Positions 59,508 through 64,000 of a stretch of DNA of 64,000 nucleotides are shown here, piece by piece. Within the stretch, counting starts at the first letter, position 1, and each line of letters opens with the position of its first letter. Both the position numbers and the translations under genes were made by a program. The notes under the pieces were generated by a model. The model did not search any database and was not told the origin of the DNA. It saw only the letters and a program-made list of their open reading frames with translations. This stretch comes from Vibrio rarus (GTDB lineage: Bacteria > Pseudomonadota > Gammaproteobacteria > Enterobacterales > Vibrionaceae): the NCBI RefSeq assembly GCF_024347075.1, contig NZ_AP024900.1, positions 62,001 through 126,000 of the forward strand. The letters run 5' to 3'.

Positions 59508-60280
59508 TGTTTGGTATCAGTTTTAAAAAGCTCTTTGGCTATGGTTTTTTACTGCTCATTGTTTTTGTATGCAGTGTCATTGCGCATTTACCCGCTAAGT
59601 TTGCCGTAGAGCAATTACCTCCAGTGGACGGGCTTAGCATCTCAGGTGTTAGTGGTTCACTCTGGCAGGGAACGGCTAAGCAAGTGACTTGGCAGGAATA
59701 TGGTTTTGGCGAAGTTACTTGGGATTTCCAAGCATGGAAGCTATTTCAAGGTAAAGCCGAGTTAAATGTCCGCTTAGGCAGAAATAGTGAACTTGATTTA
59801 ACAGGTCGAGGGATCGTTGGCTATAGTTTTAATGGGCCTTATGCGAATAACCTAGTGCTCTCCATCCCTATGCAGAAAGTGCTTAACCACGTGACGGTTC
59901 CTGCACCTGTTTCGGCGGATGGGCGCTTGGAGTTAGTGGTCAAAGATTATGAATATGCCGCACCTTGGTGTAAAACGGCGACAGGGAACTTGACCTTAAA
60001 TCAAAGTACGGTGTCTTCACCGTTAGGTAACTTAGATCTAGGCACAGTGATTTCTGATATTAGCTGTACGGACAGTCAGGTAACGGCAAAAGGCTCTCAA
60101 CAAACGGCTCAGGTTTCAGCGCAGTTTACCGCGACATTAATGTCAAACATGACTTATGATCTCGACTCGTGGTTTAAGCCTGGAGCTGAGTTCCCTAAAA
60201 AGTTAGGGGAGCAGTTGCAGTGGTTGGGTGAGCCTAATGGTCAAGGACAATACCCATTGGTGTATTCTGGTCGGTTATAA
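59507..60280 (+). CDS. gspN: Type II secretion system protein GspN
   Basis: Inner-membrane-anchored periplasmic protein, 257 residues, last gene of the operon. N-terminal helix (FGYGFLLLIVFVCSVIAHLPAKF) and the family SGVSGSLWQGTA motif. Not essential in all type II systems; no gspO is adjacent. Confidence 0.9.
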   Translation: MFGISFKKLFGYGFLLLIVFVCSVIAHLPAKFAVEQLPPVDGLSISGVSGSLWQGTAKQVTWQEYGFGEVTWDFQAWKLFQGKAELNVRLGRNSELDLTGRGIVGYSFNGPYANNLVLSIPMQKVLNHVTVPAPVSADGRLELVVKDYEYAAPWCKTATGNLTLNQSTVSSPLGNLDLGTVISDISCTDSQVTAKGSQQTAQVSAQFTATLMSNMTYDLDSWFKPGAEFPKKLGEQLQWLGEPNGQGQYPLVYSGRL

Positions 60281-60404
60281 CAGCGAGTTTGGTCAATTAT
60301 CATAGTTAGTCTGATAAATAGTATCAGGTCATGTATCATCGCATAGAGTGCTACTGTAATGGGTAGCACTTACTACTCGTGGATTATTGAAGAGGCTAAT
60401 TAGG

Positions 60405-60968
60405 ATGGCAGCAAATAAAAAGCCCCAGATATTGCGCAAGACGGAAGTCGCTCAGTCGCGCCTGTTTTGCATTGAGGCTTTAGACTTAGAGTTTTCTAAT
60501 GGCGAACGCCGCACTTATGAACGTATGCGCCCCAGTGGTCGTGATGCGGTAATGATAGTGCCAGTGACTGCCGATGGTGATCTGTTACTCATCAGAGAAT
60601 ATGCCGCAGGTACTGAAAACTACGAATTGGGCTTTCCTAAAGGTTTAATTGATGCTGGTGAGACTCCTCTGATAGCGGCCAATAGGGAGCTAAAAGAAGA
60701 GATAGGTTTTGGTGCCAAGCAACTTATTCCTTTAAAGGAGGTCATTTTAGCGCCTTCTTATTTCTCTAGCAAAATGACCTTATTTGTCGCCCAAGAACTC
60801 TACCCTGAAACCTTGCTAGGAGATGAGCCTGAACCATTAACTTTGGTGCGATGGCCTTTAGCTCAAGCTGATGATCTGCTGACGCATATGGACTTTTGTG
60901 AGGCTCGTTGTATCAGTGCACTGATGCTGGCGCAGCGTTACTTTTCTCAGTTAAAGGATACACAATAA
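60405..60968 (+). CDS. nudE: ADP compounds hydrolase NudE
   Basis: Nudix hydrolase for ADP-ribose, NADH and Ap3A. Nudix box GLIDAGETPLIAANRELKEE and onward to EIGFG, and the substrate-specificity segment APSYFSSKMTLFVAQELYPE. 187 residues from ATG 60405; an upstream in-frame TTG is not supported. Coupled to cysQ by a 1-bp overlap (TAATG). Confidence 0.95.
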   Translation: MAANKKPQILRKTEVAQSRLFCIEALDLEFSNGERRTYERMRPSGRDAVMIVPVTADGDLLLIREYAAGTENYELGFPKGLIDAGETPLIAANRELKEEIGFGAKQLIPLKEVILAPSYFSSKMTLFVAQELYPETLLGDEPEPLTLVRWPLAQADDLLTHMDFCEARCISALMLAQRYFSQLKDTQ

Positions 60969-61786
60969 TGCGCCAAGACCTTTCCCATTTATTGCCTAAT
61001 GTTATTGAGATTGCTCGCTCTGCCGGTCAAGTGATTCTGGATATTTACCAGAAACGTGATTACGAAGAGTTTACTAAGTCGGATGACACACCAGTGACCA
61101 GTGCCGACTTAGCTGCCCATAAATTGATTATGGATCGCCTACCTGAATTGACACCAGACATTCCCGTTCTTTCCGAAGAAGATGCCGACATTAGCTTGGC
61201 TGAACGGGAGCAATGGGAGCGTTACTGGCTTGTTGACCCTCTTGATGGCACTCAAGAGTTTATTGCTCGTAGTGGTGATTTCGCGACGATTATCGCGCTT
61301 GTTGAGCATAACAAGCCGGTCATGGGAGTGGTCTATGCGCCCGTATCTGGAGTGGTGTATTACGCTTATCATGGTAAAGGGGCTTGGAAGATCCCGGGTA
61401 TGAGCGAACACATTAGAATTCATACCCATACTCATGAGTTGCCTAAACAAAATGTGACGATTGCCATCAGTCGTCGCCAAGACATCAATCGCATTACTGA
61501 GCAAATGAGTAATAATTGGAATTATGAATTAATTCCTTTGGGATCAGCGGCGCTTAAAGCCTGTTTGGTCGCCGAAGGCAGTGCGGATTGTTACCTGCGA
61601 TTAGGCCCAACAGGGGAGTGGGACACAGCAGCAACCCAATGTATTGTTGAAGAGGCGGGAGGGCGGATTCTCGATACCCATTTAGCGCCTCTTTCTTATA
61701 ACCTACGTGAAACTCTTGAGAACCCGAACTTCATTGTTATTGGTGATCGAAATCTACCGTGGAACGAGATATTAACTCAAAAGTAG
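60968..61786 (+). CDS. cysQ: 3'(2'),5'-bisphosphate nucleotidase CysQ
   Basis: Removes the 3'-phosphate from PAP formed during sulfate assimilation. Inositol monophosphatase fold with the metal-binding VLSEEDAD and WLVDPLDGTQEFI motifs and GEWDTAATQCIVEEAGG near the end. 272 residues, starting at ATG 60968; an upstream in-frame start at 60908 lies within nudE. Confidence 0.95.
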   Translation: MRQDLSHLLPNVIEIARSAGQVILDIYQKRDYEEFTKSDDTPVTSADLAAHKLIMDRLPELTPDIPVLSEEDADISLAEREQWERYWLVDPLDGTQEFIARSGDFATIIALVEHNKPVMGVVYAPVSGVVYYAYHGKGAWKIPGMSEHIRIHTHTHELPKQNVTIAISRRQDINRITEQMSNNWNYELIPLGSAALKACLVAEGSADCYLRLGPTGEWDTAATQCIVEEAGGRILDTHLAPLSYNLRETLENPNFIVIGDRNLPWNEILTQK

Positions 61787-61791
61787 CCAGT

Positions 61792-62556
61792 CTACAGTTG
61801 TTGAATTAATTGACAAAAGGCCTGTTTTTCACTCATAAAAGGTGCGTGAGAAGAGGCCTTAAATATATGTGACGATGTTTGTAATTGTTGCTCTAACGTC
61901 GTGGCCACTTTCACCGGTACTAATCCATCTAAGCGCCCATATAAGCGGTGCATAGGCACGGTAATATCATTTAACTGTTGGCGATAGTCTACGCTAGCCA
62001 GTAATTCTAAACCTAGATGAAGTGCGTCGGGATTAGGCATAGGGCGAGAGAGCACGACACTTTTAAGGTGTTTGACATCTTGCCTAGCCGAAGGGCTACC
62101 CATAGCCTGTAGTGCCATAAATCGCTCGATAGTCCCTTGAAAGTCGTCGGCAAGTTGCTGAGTAAAATCGCTGAGCACTTTAGGGGCAATGCCACGCCAC
62201 GTACGTCCTTCTGCAGAGAAGCGTGGTGAACTGGCAACAGTAATGAGTGACGAGACACGCTCAGGGTTATGCAAAGCAACGTGAGTAGCAATAAGGCCAC
62301 CTAACGACCATCCAAGCCATATGGCTTTTTGCGGTGCGCCATCTAAAACCTGGCTGGCAATATCAGAAAGTGAATGGCTTGCCACTTGATGGCTGTATCC
62401 ATAACCCGGCAGATCCACCACATGCACACAATAAAACTGGCTCAGTTCCTCAACCACTTGTTGCCAAACCGCGCCATTCATTCCCCAGCCATGGATAAGA
62501 ATGAGATTGTCACCTTGACCGTAAACATCCCAATGCAGTTGTGTCCGTAAACTCAT
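61792..62556 (-). CDS. bioH: Pimeloyl-[acyl-carrier protein] methyl ester esterase BioH
   Basis: Alpha/beta hydrolase that releases pimeloyl-ACP for biotin synthesis. Oxyanion-hole HGWGMNG, the nucleophile elbow LGWSLGG, Asp near GRLDGLVP and the catalytic His in ASSHAPFMSE. 254 residues from ATG 62556 (AGGTG 6 nt upstream); GTG 62565 is an alternative. Divergent from comF. Confidence 0.94.
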   Translation of the reverse strand: MSLRTQLHWDVYGQGDNLILIHGWGMNGAVWQQVVEELSQFYCVHVVDLPGYGYSHQVASHSLSDIASQVLDGAPQKAIWLGWSLGGLIATHVALHNPERVSSLITVASSPRFSAEGRTWRGIAPKVLSDFTQQLADDFQGTIERFMALQAMGSPSARQDVKHLKSVVLSRPMPNPDALHLGLELLASVDYRQQLNDITVPMHRLYGRLDGLVPVKVATTLEQQLQTSSHIFKASSHAPFMSEKQAFCQLIQQL

Positions 62557-62719
62557 CGATAACACCTATATTTCATACCCTTTTACAACCTTTGGTTCAT
62601 GTATATGAACTAAAAATAAACAGAGTATTTATTGAAGATGGGGAAAGGTTATTGGAAATCTGCGATTAACTCAATGTTTAGTACGCGCCACCAATAAACT
62701 GTCACAACTGGCATTTCGA

Positions 62720-63424
62720 TTGTTTGGTTCAAATTGCTATGAATGTGCAAAACCTTTACAAGGTTTGCAAAACAGTAAGTGGTGCCCTGAGTGTCGGGAG
62801 ATACTTAAACCACAACCACGTTGCGCTGTGTGTGGTATTGCAACTCCTGTCGTGACTCAACGCTGTGGAGCATGCGTGTCCGAACCGCCATGTTGGGATC
62901 AGCTGTTTTGCGTGGGGGAATACCAAGTGCCGTTGTCTCGATATATTCAAGGGCTTAAATATCGGCGACAGGTGTGGCATGCCCCCGAACTGGCTACTTT
63001 ACTGGCGGGTGAAATTACCACTCCAGCCCCCATCTTGTTGTCCATCCCTTTGCACTGGCGAAGGCAATTATGGCGTGGTTTTAATCAAAGTGATTACCTA
63101 GCCCGCAACCTGTTACAAGTATGGGATAACGCACATGGTGGTGGGAGGGCTATTCGCTATTTAGCTAAAGCAGTTAAGCGCACTAAAGTGACGCGTAATC
63201 AAATGGGGTTAAATCGCCGTCAGCGTCTTCTCAATTTAAAACAAGCATTTGAATTAACAGAAAAGCACTTACCTAGTCTACAAAATCAACCACATGTGGC
63301 CATTATCGATGACGTGGTGACCACTGGAAGTACGGTCAGTGAAATATGTAAATTACTTCGTAAACAAGGAGTACAACGAATTGATATTTATTGCATTTGT
63401 CGAGCTTCTAAGCCAGTTAAGTAA
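62720..63424 (+). CDS. comF: ComF-family phosphoribosyltransferase-like protein (GntX/ComF)
   Basis: Amidophosphoribosyltransferase-like protein associated with DNA uptake in naturally competent bacteria. N-terminal zinc-finger cysteines (CYEC, CPEC, CAVC, CGAC), and the C-terminal PRPP-binding loop VAIIDDVVTTGSTVSE. 234 residues from the TTG at 62720. The frame stays open upstream to about 62630 with no ATG or GTG, so the true start is uncertain. The order bioH-comF-nfuA is as in E. coli. Confidence 0.86.
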   Translation: MFGSNCYECAKPLQGLQNSKWCPECREILKPQPRCAVCGIATPVVTQRCGACVSEPPCWDQLFCVGEYQVPLSRYIQGLKYRRQVWHAPELATLLAGEITTPAPILLSIPLHWRRQLWRGFNQSDYLARNLLQVWDNAHGGGRAIRYLAKAVKRTKVTRNQMGLNRRQRLLNLKQAFELTEKHLPSLQNQPHVAIIDDVVTTGSTVSEICKLLRKQGVQRIDIYCICRASKPVK

Positions 63425-63579
63425 ATAGGCATCGTTGAGCTCTATATGCGATTGACCGTCTATATTTGTGAGATTGAACTCAGTGATTGGTGAAGTTTGA
63501 TTGTGATTACCTGTTTGAAAAAAAAATCTAACAAGGTAGAATACCGTTAATAACCTACAGAATTACTCAGGTATTTTTC

Positions 63580-64000
63580 ATGTCTACTAAAATTACTATT
63601 ACAGAATCTGCTCAGTCGCATTTTGCTAACTTGTTGGCGCAACAAGCAGAGGGAACTAACATTCGAGTATTCGTGGTTAATCCAGGAACTCAAAGTGCAG
63701 AGTGTGGTGTATCTTACTGCCCACCGGAAGCGGTTGAAGCAACCGATACTGAGTTGCCGTTTGCGGCTTTCTCTGCTTATGTTGATGAATTGAGCTTGCC
63801 ATTTTTAGAAGATGCAGAGATCGATTACGTGACGGATAAAATGGGTTCTCAGCTTACGCTAAAAGCGCCAAATGCTAAAATGCGTAAAGTGTCTGATGAT
63901 GCGCCATTATTAGAGCGAGTTGAGTATGTTATTCAAACTCAAGTTAACCCACAGTTAGCAAGCCATGGTGGTCACCTAAGCCTAGTTAAAATTACGGATG
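63580..64000 (+). CDS. nfuA: Fe-S biogenesis protein NfuA, N-terminal part (runs off the window)
   Basis: Fe-S cluster carrier. 140 residues are visible: the degenerate A-type N-terminal domain ([45 protein letters not shown]) and the start of the NifU-like domain ([27 protein letters not shown]). The CX2C scaffold motif lies beyond the window. Confidence 0.95.
   Translation, partial: MSTKITITESAQSHFANLLAQQAEGTNIRVFVVNPGTQSAECGVSYCPPEAVEATDTELPFAAFSAYVDELSLPFLEDAEIDYVTDKMGSQLTLKAPNAKMRKVSDDAPLLERVEYVIQTQVNPQLASHGGHLSLVKITD

Overview
The window is chromosomal DNA from a gammaproteobacterium of the Vibrionaceae, most likely Vibrio or a close relative. Three things point there. The gene neighbourhoods are vibrio-like: uspA/ftnA/uspB, ubiE-ubiJ-ubiB-tatABC, polA-spf-engB, hemN/glnG-glnL-glnA/typA, and a complete gspC-N type II secretion operon beside hslO-hslR. 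A Spot 42 RNA and a CsrB/CsrC-family RNA are present. Protein lengths and motifs fit Vibrio orthologues. No rRNA, tRNA or CRISPR array was seen.

Layout. 1-8.55 kb: core genes gor (partial), rlmJ, prlC, asnC, rsmJ, a lysine-rich small protein, uspA, ftnA, uspB and a YhiN-type flavoprotein. 8.55-14.6 kb: an accessory block. It starts with a frameshifted pseudogene and palindromes. A segment with a different base composition follows (about 9.5-14.57 kb). It carries a two-gene minus-strand operon (a PIN-PhoH ATPase and a two-TM protein), an exact array of eight 22-bp iterons, an AT-rich region rich in Dam sites, and a replication-initiator-like gene. This looks like a plasmid-type origin sitting in the chromosome. 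14.6-24.8 kb: a small membrane protein, class I HMG-CoA reductase, an EamA transporter, the ubiquinone/Tat operon, a TatD nuclease, hemB and a GNAT enzyme. 24.8-38.9 kb: polA preceded by DnaA boxes and clustered GATC sites, Spot 42, engB, cytochrome c4, the Csr RNA, a methyltransferase, yihI, a DUF2489-like protein, hemN and the nitrogen-regulation genes glnG-glnL-glnA with a sigma-54 promoter and NtrC sites. 38.9-48.7 kb: typA, yihY, dtd, fabY, an AsmA-like protein, pckA, hslO and hslR. 48.9-60.3 kb: gspC through gspN, twelve genes in one tightly coupled operon. 60.4 kb to the end: nudE-cysQ, bioH, comF and partial nfuA.

How the genes work together. Most of the window is housekeeping: redox and stress protection (gor, uspAB, ftnA, hslOR), haem and quinone synthesis, nitrogen control, protein export (tat, gsp), ribosome maintenance and carbon metabolism (pckA, Spot 42, Csr RNA). 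At least four related intergenic repeats, about 120-180 bp each and sharing a CTACAATCAAAAATT-like core, are scattered through it.

The most unusual part is 9.5-14.57 kb. Its plus strand is rich in A and C whichever strand is coding. It has no visible integrase or transposase. Its initiator reading frame ends inside the antisense of a neighbouring chromosomal gene. It carries a divergent PIN-PhoH protein translationally coupled to a membrane protein that resembles an HtpX/M48 protease without its metal-binding motif. That pair is the best candidate here for an undescribed system. Its function is inferred only.
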